A DNA stretch of 54,987 nucleotides from Bacillota bacterium (GTDB lineage Bacteria; Bacillota; Clostridia; Peptostreptococcales; Anaerovoracaceae). Shown here in pieces: positions 33,676-45,092 of the stretch (position 1 is its first letter; the number at the start of each line of letters is the position of its first letter). The DNA lies in the NCBI GenBank assembly GCA_017472365.1, contig JAFUQN010000157.1, positions 1 through 54,987 of the forward strand, written 5' to 3'. Position numbers and translations under genes: made by a program. The notes below the pieces were generated by a model. It was not told the DNA's origin. It was given only the letters and a program-made list of their open reading frames with translations, and ran no database searches.

Positions 33676-34887
33676 TTATTTGTTGCAGTAAATATGTAAA
33701 ATGGAAGCCGGTACGTACCGGCGAATAAATTCGCTTTCTGCGGCAATCCGGCATGCGGAACTTAAATCCTGAGGAAGCTTTTTTATTTTTGAAAGCGTGT
33801 CAGGATCGGCCTGGTACAGATTCAAATCAACCGGATCCGGTAATTTCAGACAATGCTGGATTCCATATAATCCTGCATAGATCATCAGTGTGAAGGCCAG
33901 GTAAGGGTTGGCCGTCGGATCGGGCGAACGTAATTCAGCACGGCGGTACGGACCGACGGCGGCAGGAATCCGGACAAGCTGAGAACGGTTCTGACGCGAC
34001 CAGGAGATGTAACCCGGAGCTTTATTATTTCCAAAACGCAGGTATGAATTCTCCGTAGGATTCAGAAAGGCGGTCATGTCTTCCACCTTATCCAGAATAC
34101 CGGAAATCATTGGATAGAGCTGGTCAGAACCATCGGCAGATCTGACTGACATATTGATGTGAAATCCGTTTCCGGGCTGATCGGGAAGGGGCTTGGCACT
34201 GAAATCAGCGCAGAGGCCGTTGCGCCGCGATACCGTTTTAACGATGGTTTGAAAGGTCATGGCATTGTCCGCTGCAGAAAGAGCATCGGAATAGCGAAAA
34301 TCGATTTCGTTCTGACTGGGGCCCTCCTCGTGATGGGAGCTTTCCGGCTGGATTCCCATTTGTTCCAGAGTGAGGCAGATTTCGCGGCGGATATTTTCGC
34401 CTTTATCTTCCGGAGCCATATCCATGTAACCGGCATGATCGTAAGGAAGTTTGGTTGGTTCGCCGGCTTCATCCAACTTAAAGAGATAGAATTCCTGTTC
34501 CGCACCGAAGGCGAAGGTGACACCGGCCTGTTTTGCGTCCCGGACAGCCTGTTTTAAAAGACTTCGGGTATCACATTCGAAGGGAGTGCCGTCGGGATAA
34601 GAAATCGTACAATACATGCGGACCACGCGGCCGTATTCCGGCCGCCAGGGAAGGAGCATCAGCGTCTCCGCATCAGGAATCAGAACCAGGTCGGAACGGG
34701 ATTCATCGCCGAAACCGGCGATTGCCGAGGCATCGATGGCAATCCCGTATTCAAAGGCGCGAGGCAGTTCCTCTGGCATGATGGATACATTTTTCTGTTT
34801 TCCGAAAACATCACAAAAGGCGAGACGAATGAACTTTACATTTTCTTCCTGAATATACTGGATGATTTCCTGATTTGAATATTTCAT
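33676..34887 (-). CDS. glnA: Glutamine synthetase type I
   Basis: 403 residues from the ATG at 34887. All GS active-site blocks are present: FGAEQEFYLF (metal Glu pair), SHHEEGPSQNEIDFRY, GNGFHINMS (metal His), APGYISWSRQNRSQLVRIPA, and RRAELRSPDPTANPYLAF. It joins ammonia to glutamate using ATP. It is somewhat shorter than the usual 440-470 residues, and the flexible Asp loop reads DASAIAGFG. Its leader holds a TTGACA promoter, an AAAGGC hexaloop hairpin and an overlapping terminator, and the ANTAR gene follows, so ANTAR feedback control is likely. Confidence 0.93.
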   Translation of the reverse strand: MKYSNQEIIQYIQEENVKFIRLAFCDVFGKQKNVSIMPEELPRAFEYGIAIDASAIAGFGDESRSDLVLIPDAETLMLLPWRPEYGRVVRMYCTISYPDGTPFECDTRSLLKQAVRDAKQAGVTFAFGAEQEFYLFKLDEAGEPTKLPYDHAGYMDMAPEDKGENIRREICLTLEQMGIQPESSHHEEGPSQNEIDFRYSDALSAADNAMTFQTIVKTVSRRNGLCADFSAKPLPDQPGNGFHINMSVRSADGSDQLYPMISGILDKVEDMTAFLNPTENSYLRFGNNKAPGYISWSRQNRSQLVRIPAAVGPYRRAELRSPDPTANPYLAFTLMIYAGLYGIQHCLKLPDPVDLNLYQADPDTLSKIKKLPQDLSSACRIAAESEFIRRYVPASILHIYCNK

Positions 34888-34912
34888 GATCCTACCTGCT
34901 TTCTTCAAAATA

Positions 34913-34984
34913 AAAGGCGCTCATTTCAGGGTAAACGAAAATAGTTACAACGTAACAACCATTTACACTGAAATGAACGCCTTT
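34913..34984 (-). terminator. Leader terminator of glnA (attenuator)
   Basis: On the minus strand, 23-base arms at 34984-34962 and 34935-34913 pair almost fully (mismatches only near T/G and the inner end), followed by TATTTTG. It starts with AAAGGCG, the same bases that form the hexaloop of the competing hairpin. Confidence 0.88.
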
Positions 34985-34992
34985 GCTCATTT
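34971..34992 (-). promoter_or_regulatory. ANTAR-type hexaloop antiterminator hairpin in the glnA leader
   Basis: On the minus strand AAATGAGC pairs with GTTCATTT (8 bp, one G-U), leaving exactly the six-base loop AAAGGC at 34984-34979. A at loop position 1 and G at position 4 fit the established ANTAR hexaloop rule. Its formation would block the terminator. Confidence 0.82.
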
Positions 34993-35000
34993 ACATACTT

Positions 35001-35029
35001 AAAATACATCGTCAGGAGGAAAATGTCAA
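35001..35029 (-). promoter_or_regulatory. glnA promoter
   Basis: Minus strand TTGACA (35029-35024), 17-base spacer, TATTTT (35006-35001). The predicted start is about 34994, right at the foot of the hexaloop hairpin. Confidence 0.78.
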
Positions 35030-35080
35030 GAAATAGGAACGGTTTTTTATATTTTTTTACATTTTATTTCAAAAAATGGA

Positions 35081-35110
35081 TTGACAATAGGGCTTTCATC
35101 GGTGTATAGT
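35081..35110 (+). promoter_or_regulatory. glnN operon promoter
   Basis: TTGACA (35081-35086), 18-base spacer, TATAGT (35105-35110). The predicted start is about 35117, again right at the foot of the hexaloop hairpin. Confidence 0.8.
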
Positions 35111-35117
35111 GCATCCG

Positions 35118-35137
35118 TAAAGGCAAAGGCGTCTTTA
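35118..35137 (+). promoter_or_regulatory. ANTAR-type hexaloop antiterminator hairpin in the glnN leader
   Basis: TAAAGGC pairs with GTCTTTA (7 bp, one G-U) around the six-base loop AAAGGC (35125-35130), identical to the loop in the glnA leader although the stems differ. It overlaps the 5' arm of the terminator at 35124-35163. Confidence 0.82.
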
Positions 35138-35175
35138 ATGTGAAAACGTTAAAGGCGCCTTTGTCTTTTTATTTT
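35124..35175 (+). terminator. Leader terminator of the glnN operon (attenuator)
   Basis: 35124-35140 pairs with 35147-35163 over 17 base pairs (two G-U) around a six-base loop, and runs into TCTTTTTATTTT. It stands only about 30 bases before the glnN start and would stop the whole operon unless prevented. Confidence 0.92.
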
Positions 35176-35194
35176 GAGAAAGAGAGTAGGAATT

Positions 35195-37291
35195 ATGGAA
35201 AATGTAACGTCGTATTTTGGAAAAAATGTATTTGATGATAGAGTCATGAAGGCCAATTTGTCAGCAGAGGTATATCAGTCGCTGAGAAAAACCATCGACG
35301 AGGGCGCAAAGCTGGATATCGGTGTGGCCAATACCGTTGCTGCGGCCATGAAAGACTGGGCGGTGGCCCGTGGGGCCACACACTATACGCACTGGTTTCA
35401 GCCGTTGAATGGAATCACGGCAGAGAAACACGACAGCTTTATTTCTTCTTCTCCCGACGGAGGCGTGATCATGGAGTTTTCGGGAAAGGAGTTGATCAAA
35501 GGGGAGCCTGATGCTTCCTCTTTCCCATCCGGCGGTCTAAGAGCAACCTTTGAAGCCAGAGGGTACACGGCCTGGGATCCGACGTCTTACGCGTTCATCA
35601 AGGGAAAGACACTTTGTATTCCCACAGCGTTCTGTTCTTACGGGGGCGAAGCACTGGATAAGAAAACGCCGCTGCTGCGATCCATGGAAGCGTTGAATCA
35701 GCAGGCATTGAGAATTTTACGACTCTTTGGAAACGACAGTGTTAAGCGTGTCAGCGTTATGGTGGGACCGGAACAGGAATATTTTTTGATCGATCGGGAA
35801 ATGTACGAAAAGCGGCAGGATCTTCGTTTTGCGGGGAGAACTCTGTTTGGGGCGAAGGCGCCGAAAGGCCAGGAAATGGATGACCACTATTTCGGCGTGA
35901 TAAAACCGAGAGTCAGTGCCTTTATGGAAGAACTGAATGAAGAACTCTGGAACGTTGGAGTATTGTCCAAGACGGAACATAACGAAGTGGCTCCGGCCCA
36001 GCATGAACTGGCACCGATCTATACGACAAACAATGTGGCTGCGGATCACAATCAGCTGACCATGGAGTTGATGCAGAAGGTGGCAGCGAAGCATGGCCTG
36101 GTCTGCCTTCTTCATGAAAAGCCGTTTGCCGGGGTCAATGGAAGCGGAAAGCACAACAACTGGTCTTTGGAAACCGACTCCGGAGTCAATCTGCTGTCTC
36201 CCGGGGAAACTCCGTATGAAAATGCTCAGTTTTTGTTATTTCTCTGCGCTGTGATCAAGGCGGTGGACGACTATCAGGATCTGCTTCGCATTTCAGTGGC
36301 AACCGCCGGAAACGACCTGCGGCTAGGAGCCAATGAGGCGCCGCCGGCAGTGGTATCCATGTTCCTGGGAGACGAGCTGAACGCCATCCTGGAAGCGATT
36401 GATAAAGACGAACCTTATTGCGGTACGGAGAAGAAACAAATGAAACTGGGAGTCGATACCCTTCCGCGTTTCAATCGCGATACGACTGACCGGAACAGGA
36501 CGTCCCCCTTTGCCTTTACGGGAAATAAGTTTGAATTCCGTATGCTGGGTTCTTCCAACAGTATTTCCTGCGCCAACATCATGCTGAACAGTGCTGTCGC
36601 AGAAAGTTTGAAGATCTATGCTGACCGGCTGGAGGCTGCAGAGGATTTCGAAACGACACTGCATGATATGATCCGAAAGACCATTCGCGATCACAAGAGA
36701 ATCATCTTCAACGGAAATGGTTACGACGAGACCTGGGTCAAAGAAGCGACGGAGCAGAGAGGATTATTGGACTACCGTACGACGCCGGACTGTGTTTCTC
36801 ATTTGCTGGATAAAAAGAATGTTCAGATGCTGACAGCGCATAAAGTCTTTTCGGAAGCAGAACTGAAATCCCGCTATGAGATCACTTTGGATAATTACTG
36901 CAAGGCCGTGATCATAGAGGCCAACACCATGGTAGATATGGCGAAAACTGAAATTGTACCGGCGGTAGAAACATATCTGAAAGATGTAGCTGAAACTGCT
37001 GTGTTAAAACGAACGATGGATGAGAATATGAATTGCAGATACGAGACGAAGCTGGTGAAGAAGCTGTCTTCGCTGACGGAACGTATATGGCTGGAAACGG
37101 AAGGATTGGAAGAGGCTCTGATGAATCTCCACAAGGCAGAAGATATCGCCGCAAAAGCGAATATGATTCGCGACACTGTACTGAACCGTATGGGGGAACT
37201 CCGGGTGGTCTGTGATGAGGCAGAATTGACAACAGCGAAATCTTATTGGCCGTTCCCAACCTATGGAGAGCTTTTATTTGGAGTGAATTAA
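35195..37291 (+). CDS. glnN: Glutamine synthetase type III
   Basis: 698 residues from the ATG at 35195, the usual length of GSIII and much longer than GSI. The active-site blocks typical of GSIII are visible: [65 protein letters not shown] and [23 protein letters not shown]. It makes glutamine as a large dodecamer. The ribosome site is AGTAGGA. It leads the operon whose later products spend glutamine, and expression should depend on the leader switch. Confidence 0.95.
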   Translation: MENVTSYFGKNVFDDRVMKANLSAEVYQSLRKTIDEGAKLDIGVANTVAAAMKDWAVARGATHYTHWFQPLNGITAEKHDSFISSSPDGGVIMEFSGKELIKGEPDASSFPSGGLRATFEARGYTAWDPTSYAFIKGKTLCIPTAFCSYGGEALDKKTPLLRSMEALNQQALRILRLFGNDSVKRVSVMVGPEQEYFLIDREMYEKRQDLRFAGRTLFGAKAPKGQEMDDHYFGVIKPRVSAFMEELNEELWNVGVLSKTEHNEVAPAQHELAPIYTTNNVAADHNQLTMELMQKVAAKHGLVCLLHEKPFAGVNGSGKHNNWSLETDSGVNLLSPGETPYENAQFLLFLCAVIKAVDDYQDLLRISVATAGNDLRLGANEAPPAVVSMFLGDELNAILEAIDKDEPYCGTEKKQMKLGVDTLPRFNRDTTDRNRTSPFAFTGNKFEFRMLGSSNSISCANIMLNSAVAESLKIYADRLEAAEDFETTLHDMIRKTIRDHKRIIFNGNGYDETWVKEATEQRGLLDYRTTPDCVSHLLDKKNVQMLTAHKVFSEAELKSRYEITLDNYCKAVIIEANTMVDMAKTEIVPAVETYLKDVAETAVLKRTMDENMNCRYETKLVKKLSSLTERIWLETEGLEEALMNLHKAEDIAAKANMIRDTVLNRMGELRVVCDEAELTTAKSYWPFPTYGELLFGVN

Positions 37292-37315
37292 AATTGGATA
37301 ACGGAGGAAGAAATC

Positions 37316-38590
37316 ATGGCAAATTGTGCAATTGTGGGGATCAACTGGGGCGATGAAGGAAAGGGCCGGATGGTTGACCTGCTGACAGAGGATTATGATG
37401 TGGTCGTCCGGTACCAGGGCGGTGGAAATGCCGGCCACACAGTGGTGAACGATCAGGGAACGTTCGCATTACATTTGTTACCGTCGGGAATTTTCCGGGA
37501 TGGTGTAGTCAATGTCCTGGGGAATGGTGTGGCGCTGGATCCCGAAAATCTGTGGATCGAGATGCAGGATGTCATAAAAAAGGGAGTATTGCTGACACCG
37601 GAAAACTTGAAAATCAGTAACCGTGCTTCTTTGTTACTTCCCTGGCACCGTGATATGGATGAATTGGAAGAACTGCGTCTTGCGGATAAGAAATACGGTT
37701 CTACAAAGCAGGGAATTGCACCGTTTTATTCGGATAAATATCAGAAGAAGACGATTTTGGCCGGAGAACTGTTTTATCCGGAAGAACTGAAGGCACATTT
37801 GGCCGATCTGATGGAGTGGAAAAACCTTACGCTGAACAAGGTTTATCATGCAGAGGAATACACCATGGAGAAGATGGAACGATGGCTGGAAGACTATTGT
37901 GAAAAGATCAAGCCGTACATCTGCGATACCGGAGCATTTCTCAAAGAAGCACAGGACAAGGGAAAAAAGATTTTGTTTGAGGCCCAGCTGGGATCTCTTC
38001 GGGATTTAGATTACGGAATCTATCCTTATACAACATCTTCCAATACTACGGCAGCGTATGCATCCATCGGATCCGGCCTTCCTTCAGCGAAAATCGACCG
38101 GGTAGTGGGTGTTGTGAAGGCATATTCCACCTGTGTGGGAGAAGGTCCTTTTGTCTGTGAGATGTTCGGCGAAGAAGCAGAAAAGCTGCGGAATGCAGGC
38201 TTCGAGTACGGAGCAAAGACCGGACGGCCGCGGAGAGTAGGTCCCATCGATATTGTGGCAACTCGTTACGGTGTGGAAATCCAGGCGGCTACGGAGATTG
38301 CTCTGACAAAACTGGACGTACTCAGCTATATGGAAAAAATCCCGGTTTGTACGAAATATGTGGTCGGAAATACGGAGACCGACCGATTTCCCTTCCCCAT
38401 AGCGTTGGAACATGCCAAGCCGGTCATTGAATATATGGAAGGCTGGTGCAGTGATATTTCCGGAATCCGTACATGGGAGAAACTGCCGCGTCAGGCGCAG
38501 GCATATGTGGAATGGATCGAACAGGCGATCGGATGTCATATCAGCTATGTGTCCGTGGGACCGGAGAGAGAAGCATTTATCAAACGTTAA
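37316..38590 (+). CDS. purA: Adenylosuccinate synthetase
   Basis: 424 residues. GDEGKGR at 12-18 is the GTP-binding P-loop start with the catalytic Asp, and NAGHTV at 38-43 has the catalytic His. TTSSNTTAAY and KAYSTCVGEGPFVCE are the IMP and aspartate loops, and RTGRPRRVG-like KTGRPRRVGPIDIVATRYG follows. It joins aspartate to IMP with GTP on the way to AMP. GGAGG site; 24 bases after glnN. Confidence 0.95.
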   Translation: MANCAIVGINWGDEGKGRMVDLLTEDYDVVVRYQGGGNAGHTVVNDQGTFALHLLPSGIFRDGVVNVLGNGVALDPENLWIEMQDVIKKGVLLTPENLKISNRASLLLPWHRDMDELEELRLADKKYGSTKQGIAPFYSDKYQKKTILAGELFYPEELKAHLADLMEWKNLTLNKVYHAEEYTMEKMERWLEDYCEKIKPYICDTGAFLKEAQDKGKKILFEAQLGSLRDLDYGIYPYTTSSNTTAAYASIGSGLPSAKIDRVVGVVKAYSTCVGEGPFVCEMFGEEAEKLRNAGFEYGAKTGRPRRVGPIDIVATRYGVEIQAATEIALTKLDVLSYMEKIPVCTKYVVGNTETDRFPFPIALEHAKPVIEYMEGWCSDISGIRTWEKLPRQAQAYVEWIEQAIGCHISYVSVGPEREAFIKR

Positions 38591-38602
38591 GGAGGAGAAA
38601 CT

Positions 38603-40429
38603 ATGTGCGGAATCGTGGGATTTGTCGGAACGCGGAACGCAGCGCCGATTTTATTGGAAGGATTAAAACGATTGGAATACCGGGGATACGACTCCGCCGG
38701 TATCGCAGTGGATCATCGGGGTGTCATTTCCATATCAAAGGTCAGCGGAAGAATTGAAAAGCTCTGTGAGCTGACAGATGGGGGAAAAACGATGCCGGGA
38801 TTTGCGGGCATCGCTCATACACGGTGGGCAACCCATGGGGCACCTACGGATGTCAATGCGCATCCACACATGAGCTGTGACGGACGGTTTTCTGTTGTGC
38901 ATAACGGAATCATTGAGAATTATATGGAGCTCCGGGATGAACTGATGGGAAATGGATATCTGTTTCGAAGTCAGACGGATACGGAAGTGATCGTCCATTT
39001 GATCGAAATGTATTATGATGGGAATTTTAAAGCTGCAGTCATGAAAGCAACATCGCGTCTGGAAGGATCGTATGCATTGGGGGTACTCTGTTCGGATGAG
39101 CCGGGAAAAATCATTGCGGTGAAAGAGGCCAGTCCTTTGATTCTGGGAATCGGTATTGGAGAAAACTTCTTCGCTTCGGATGTGACGGCGCTGGTGGCAT
39201 ATACGCGCAATGTGTTGTATTTGAATGACGGGGAACTGGCAGAGCTGACGCCGGAGAATATTACGGTTTACGATTGTACCGGGACTCCTGTTCCAAAGAC
39301 GGCCAGTCGTGTCACATGGGATATTGAAGCCGCAGAAAAAGGCGGCTATGAGCATTTTATGCTCAAGGAAATCATGGAACAGCCCCGGGCGGTAAAAGCG
39401 GCTCTGACACCCAGAATTCAGGAAAACCGGATCTGTCTGGATGAGTTTCGAATGACACCCGGGGAACTTCGGGGGATACGCAAGATTGTGATTACCGCCT
39501 GTGGGTCAGCTTATTATGCGGGGTGTGCGGGAAAGTATGCGATTGAGAAGCTGTGTCATATTCCCGTGGATGTACAGTTGGCCAGTGAACTGCGATACAG
39601 TGAACCGCAGATCGACAGCAGCACATTGCTGATCGTCCTCTCCCAGTCCGGGGAAACGGCAGATACGATTGCGGCGATGAAAGAGTGTCAAAGTCTGGGA
39701 GCGAAAGTACTGGCCATTGTTAATGTAGTCGGGAGCACGATCGCTAAGCTGGCGGATTACACATTGTATATGTGGGCGGGACCGGAAATCGCTGTGGCAA
39801 CGACCAAGGGATATACTACGCAGCTTTCTATCCTGTATTTATTCGCTGTATATGCAGCAGAGGCTCTGGGACTTCTTTCAGAGAAAGAATATCAGCGGCT
39901 GATCGGGGAATTGCAGGCCCTTCCTCAGAAAATCCAGCAGGTATTCGATATGAACGGAATACTGCCGCGGCTGGCTTCCAAATATAACACTGCCCGCAGC
40001 ATCTTCTACATTGGCCGCAATACGGACTATGCCGCAGCTTTGGAGGGCGCTCTGAAAATGAAAGAAATTTCGTATCTGCATGCGGAGGCGTATGCGGCCG
40101 GAGAACTGAAGCACGGAACCATTGCGCTGATCGATGAGGGTCAGCCCGTCGTTGCTCTTTGTTGCAACGATCGCATTGCGGAAAAGACGATGAATAACAT
40201 TCTGGAGGTCAAAGCCCGCGGGGCACAGGTGCTGGCCCTTGCAGTAAAGGGAAATCGTACAGTACTGACGCAGGCAGATGATGTGATCTATATTCCCGGA
40301 ACTGACTCGCTGTTTCAGACGGTGGTGGAAATCATTCCTCTGCAGCTGCTGGCCTATTACGTTGCCAAAGAAAACGGTTGTGATATCGATAAGCCGAAGA
40401 ATTTGGCAAAGGCTGTCACTGTGGAATAG
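38603..40429 (+). CDS. glmS: Glutamine:fructose-6-phosphate aminotransferase (isomerising)
   Basis: 608 residues. C2 in MCGIVGFVG is the nucleophile of the class II glutaminase domain (to about 215), with HTRWATHG and HNGIIENY. Two SIS sugar-isomerase domains follow (about 285-425 and 455-590): ACGSAYYAG, SQSGETADTI, TKGYTTQ. The end is KPKNLAKAVTVE, the conserved GlmS C-terminus. It makes glucosamine-6-phosphate, using glutamine. No glmS ribozyme is possible here, because only 12 bases separate it from purA; control must be through the operon leader. Confidence 0.95.
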   Translation: MCGIVGFVGTRNAAPILLEGLKRLEYRGYDSAGIAVDHRGVISISKVSGRIEKLCELTDGGKTMPGFAGIAHTRWATHGAPTDVNAHPHMSCDGRFSVVHNGIIENYMELRDELMGNGYLFRSQTDTEVIVHLIEMYYDGNFKAAVMKATSRLEGSYALGVLCSDEPGKIIAVKEASPLILGIGIGENFFASDVTALVAYTRNVLYLNDGELAELTPENITVYDCTGTPVPKTASRVTWDIEAAEKGGYEHFMLKEIMEQPRAVKAALTPRIQENRICLDEFRMTPGELRGIRKIVITACGSAYYAGCAGKYAIEKLCHIPVDVQLASELRYSEPQIDSSTLLIVLSQSGETADTIAAMKECQSLGAKVLAIVNVVGSTIAKLADYTLYMWAGPEIAVATTKGYTTQLSILYLFAVYAAEALGLLSEKEYQRLIGELQALPQKIQQVFDMNGILPRLASKYNTARSIFYIGRNTDYAAALEGALKMKEISYLHAEAYAAGELKHGTIALIDEGQPVVALCCNDRIAEKTMNNILEVKARGAQVLALAVKGNRTVLTQADDVIYIPGTDSLFQTVVEIIPLQLLAYYVAKENGCDIDKPKNLAKAVTVE

Positions 40430-40453
40430 TGCAGCGAGAAAGGAAGAATTGTG

Positions 40454-41869
40454 ATGTATGAAAAATATGAAACACCGCTGTCGTCCCGCTATGCATCAGA
40501 ATATATGTTGCATTTGTTCTCTCAGAAAAAACGAATCCGGACGTGGAGAGCACTTTGGACTGCACTGGCCAGAGCAGAACATGAGCTGGGACTTCCGATC
40601 ACAGAGGAACAGGTGGCTGAACTGGAGGACCATATTGATGATATTGATTTTGACTGTGCTGAAAAGAGGGAGAAAGAGGTCCGCCATGACGTGATGGCCC
40701 ATGTGTATGCTTACGGAATCAAGGCTCCCTCCGCTGCAGGGATCATTCATCTGGGGGCTACCAGCTGCTACGTTACAGACAATGGCGATTTGATCCTTTA
40801 CAGGGATGGACTCAGATATCTCCGTGGAGAACTGTTGAAAGTGATTCGAAATCTTTGCGGATTTGCGGAGCAATATAAATCAACACCGACCTTGGGATAT
40901 ACTCATTATCAGCCGGCGCAGCTGGTCACCGCGGGAAAACGGGCCACGCTCTGGATCCAGGACTTTCTCAGCGATCTTGAAGAATTGGATTTTGTCATCG
41001 ACCACATGAAATTTCTAGGATGTCGCGGAACCACGGGAACGGAAGCCAGCTTCATGGAACTGTATGAGGGGGATACCGGAAAAATCGATGAAATGAACCG
41101 AAGGATTGCCGCGGAATTTGGATTTACGGAAGTATTCGATGTATGTGGTCAAACCTATCCGCGAAAGCTGGACAGCCGGATCATGAACGTATTATCCGCC
41201 ATCGCGCAGAGCTGTTACCGGATGGCGGGGGATCTTCGACTTCTTCAGCATGACCGTCAGATCGAGGAACCTTTCGAGAACAGTCAAATCGGGTCTTCTG
41301 CCATGGCTTATAAGCGAAATCCCATGCGAAGTGAGCGGATTTGTTCTCTGGCCAGATATCTGATGATCGACGCTGTGAATGCACCTGTGACGGCATCTGT
41401 CCAGTGGCTGGAACGTTCGCTGGACGATTCGGCAAACCGCCGGATCTCCATTCCGGAAGGGTTTCTATGCGCGGATGCGATTCTTCGGCTGGCCCAGAAT
41501 GTGACCGATGGGCTTCGGGTCCATGAGAAGGTTATAGAAAAGGCAGTAAGGGAATATCTTCCGTTTATCGCTACAGAAAATCTGATGATGGAAGCGGTGA
41601 AACGCGGAGGAAACCGACAGGAAATCCACGAAGTGATCCGGATGTGTTCCATGGAAGCCACTGAAAAAATGAAACGTGGTGAAGAATGTGACCTTCTGCA
41701 GAGGTTGGCTGAACAGGAGCAGTTTGGACTTTCGCTGGAAGAAATGGAAGCATTGTTAGGACCGGCACATTATATCGGAAGGTGTCCGGAGCAAGTGGAG
41801 ATGCTGATTACAAAAGTAAAGCCGCTGTTGGAAGGAATCGATGAATGTGCAGCGGAAATCAAATATTGA
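40454..41869 (+). CDS. purB: Adenylosuccinate lyase
   Basis: 471 residues. [17 protein letters not shown] and [19 protein letters not shown] lie in the first and second conserved regions of the fumarase/aspartase fold; the signature block is [17 protein letters not shown]. It splits adenylosuccinate and SAICAR, releasing fumarate. With purA in the same operon it completes IMP to AMP. The ATG at 40454 is preferred over the GTG before it because of spacing from AGGAAG. Confidence 0.94.
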   Translation: MYEKYETPLSSRYASEYMLHLFSQKKRIRTWRALWTALARAEHELGLPITEEQVAELEDHIDDIDFDCAEKREKEVRHDVMAHVYAYGIKAPSAAGIIHLGATSCYVTDNGDLILYRDGLRYLRGELLKVIRNLCGFAEQYKSTPTLGYTHYQPAQLVTAGKRATLWIQDFLSDLEELDFVIDHMKFLGCRGTTGTEASFMELYEGDTGKIDEMNRRIAAEFGFTEVFDVCGQTYPRKLDSRIMNVLSAIAQSCYRMAGDLRLLQHDRQIEEPFENSQIGSSAMAYKRNPMRSERICSLARYLMIDAVNAPVTASVQWLERSLDDSANRRISIPEGFLCADAILRLAQNVTDGLRVHEKVIEKAVREYLPFIATENLMMEAVKRGGNRQEIHEVIRMCSMEATEKMKRGEECDLLQRLAEQEQFGLSLEEMEALLGPAHYIGRCPEQVEMLITKVKPLLEGIDECAAEIKY

Positions 41870-41885
41870 AAAAGAGGGGTACGAA

Positions 41886-43430
41886 ATGAAAGAAAAAATC
41901 CTTGTTTTGGATTTCGGGGGACAGTATAACCAGCTGATTGCGCGCAGAGTCCGTGAATTGCATGTCTACGCAGAAATCAAGCCGTATCGTGGAATCACTC
42001 CGGAAGAAATCAAAATGACCGGATATAAGGGAATTATCTTTACAGGTGGGCCGAACAGCGTATATGAGAAGGAATCACCGCATTATGATCCTGCGGTGCT
42101 GAAGCTGGGGATTCCTGTTTTGGGAATCTGTTACGGTCAGCAGCTTATGGCCTGGATGGAGGGCGGTACGGTTTCCGGGGCGGATCATGGGAGTGAATAT
42201 GGAAAGACGGTATTGGAACTGGCGGAAGGAGAGGAGAACCCTTTATTCAGCCAAATTCCCTCGGAAAGTATTTGCTGGATGAGTCATACGGACGCGGTTA
42301 CCAGAACGCCGGCAGGATTTCGAATCGCTGCATCCACGGAAAACTGCCCCTGTGCGTCCATGTATGACAAAGAACGAAAACTGTACGCAGTACAATTTCA
42401 CCCGGAGGTAGCCCATACGACGTATGGAAGAAAAATGATTGAAAACTTCCTGTTCAAGATCTGTGGTTGTTGCGGGGAATGGAATATCGACGATTTTGTG
42501 GAACGTTCCATTGAGAATTACCGGAGAACATTGGCCGGAAAGAAGGTACTGCTGGCTTTGTCCGGCGGGGTGGATTCTTCCGTAGCCGCGGTCTTACTTC
42601 ACAAGGCCATTGGTCAGAATCTAACCTGTGTATTTGTAGATCATGGACTGCTTCGAAAGGATGAGGGCGATTATGTGGAAGAGACCTTCCGGAAGGCATT
42701 CGGAATGAATCTGATCCGAGTCAATGCGGCAGAACGGTTTTTAAGAAAATTGGCGGGGATTACCGATCCGGAAGCGAAGAGAAAAATCATCGGAACGGAG
42801 TTTATACGCATTTTTGAAGAAGAAGCGAAAAAGCTCGGAAAAATCGATGTGCTGGCCCAGGGGACGATCTATCCCGATGTGGTCGAAAGCGGAAAAGGAG
42901 ATTCTGCAGTGATCAAAAGTCATCACAATGTGGGTGGACTTCCCGATGTGATCGACTTCGACGAAATCGTGGAACCCCTGAGGGAACTGTTTAAGGATGA
43001 AGTACGGGAAGCTGGAAAGCAACTGGGAATTCCCCATGAACTGATCAGCCGTCAGCCGTTTCCGGGACCGGGGCTGGCGGTTCGCATTATCGGTGAAATA
43101 ACCGAGGAAAAACTGGCGTTGTTGAGAGAGGCAGATGAGATTTTTACAGAAGAAATCGATCGGGCGAATTTGGAATTTACGACAAATCAGTACTTCGTCG
43201 TTTTAACGGATACGAAGAGTGTTGGGGTCAAGGGAGATGCACGGACTTATGGTTATGTAGCGGCCATGAGGGCTGTAACTACAGAGGATTTCATGACGGC
43301 AGAATGGGCAAGACTGCCTTGGGAATTGATTGAAAGCGCCAGCAGAAGAATCACAAACGAAGTCAGCGGGATCACCAGAGTAGTATATGATGTCACATCG
43401 AAACCGCCGGCAACGGTGGAATGGGAGTAA
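41886..43430 (+). CDS. guaA: GMP synthase, glutamine-hydrolysing
   Basis: 514 residues from the ATG at 41886, 16 bases after purB; an in-frame upstream start at 41841 would overlap purB. The class I amidotransferase domain has C82 in GICYGQQ and HPEVAHT. The ATP pyrophosphatase domain has [13 protein letters not shown] near 225-237, and the dimerisation domain ends IEWE-like as TVEWE. It aminates XMP to GMP with glutamine-derived ammonia. Confidence 0.96.
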   Translation: MKEKILVLDFGGQYNQLIARRVRELHVYAEIKPYRGITPEEIKMTGYKGIIFTGGPNSVYEKESPHYDPAVLKLGIPVLGICYGQQLMAWMEGGTVSGADHGSEYGKTVLELAEGEENPLFSQIPSESICWMSHTDAVTRTPAGFRIAASTENCPCASMYDKERKLYAVQFHPEVAHTTYGRKMIENFLFKICGCCGEWNIDDFVERSIENYRRTLAGKKVLLALSGGVDSSVAAVLLHKAIGQNLTCVFVDHGLLRKDEGDYVEETFRKAFGMNLIRVNAAERFLRKLAGITDPEAKRKIIGTEFIRIFEEEAKKLGKIDVLAQGTIYPDVVESGKGDSAVIKSHHNVGGLPDVIDFDEIVEPLRELFKDEVREAGKQLGIPHELISRQPFPGPGLAVRIIGEITEEKLALLREADEIFTEEIDRANLEFTTNQYFVVLTDTKSVGVKGDARTYGYVAAMRAVTTEDFMTAEWARLPWELIESASRRITNEVSGITRVVYDVTSKPPATVEWE

Positions 43431-45074
<1,644 letters not shown>

Positions 45075-45092
45075 AAAAAGGGGAGACTCGGT

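Noticed and set aside
35023..35109. 28-codon plus-strand frame with AGGAGG upstream, between the two glutamine synthetase genes
   Set aside because: It overlaps both divergent promoters, would lie upstream of the glnN start point, and the AGGAGG falls in the spacer of the glnA promoter.
38591..38602. glmS ribozyme
   Set aside because: Only 12 bases separate glmS from purA, too short for the ribozyme, and the purA 3' end is coding.
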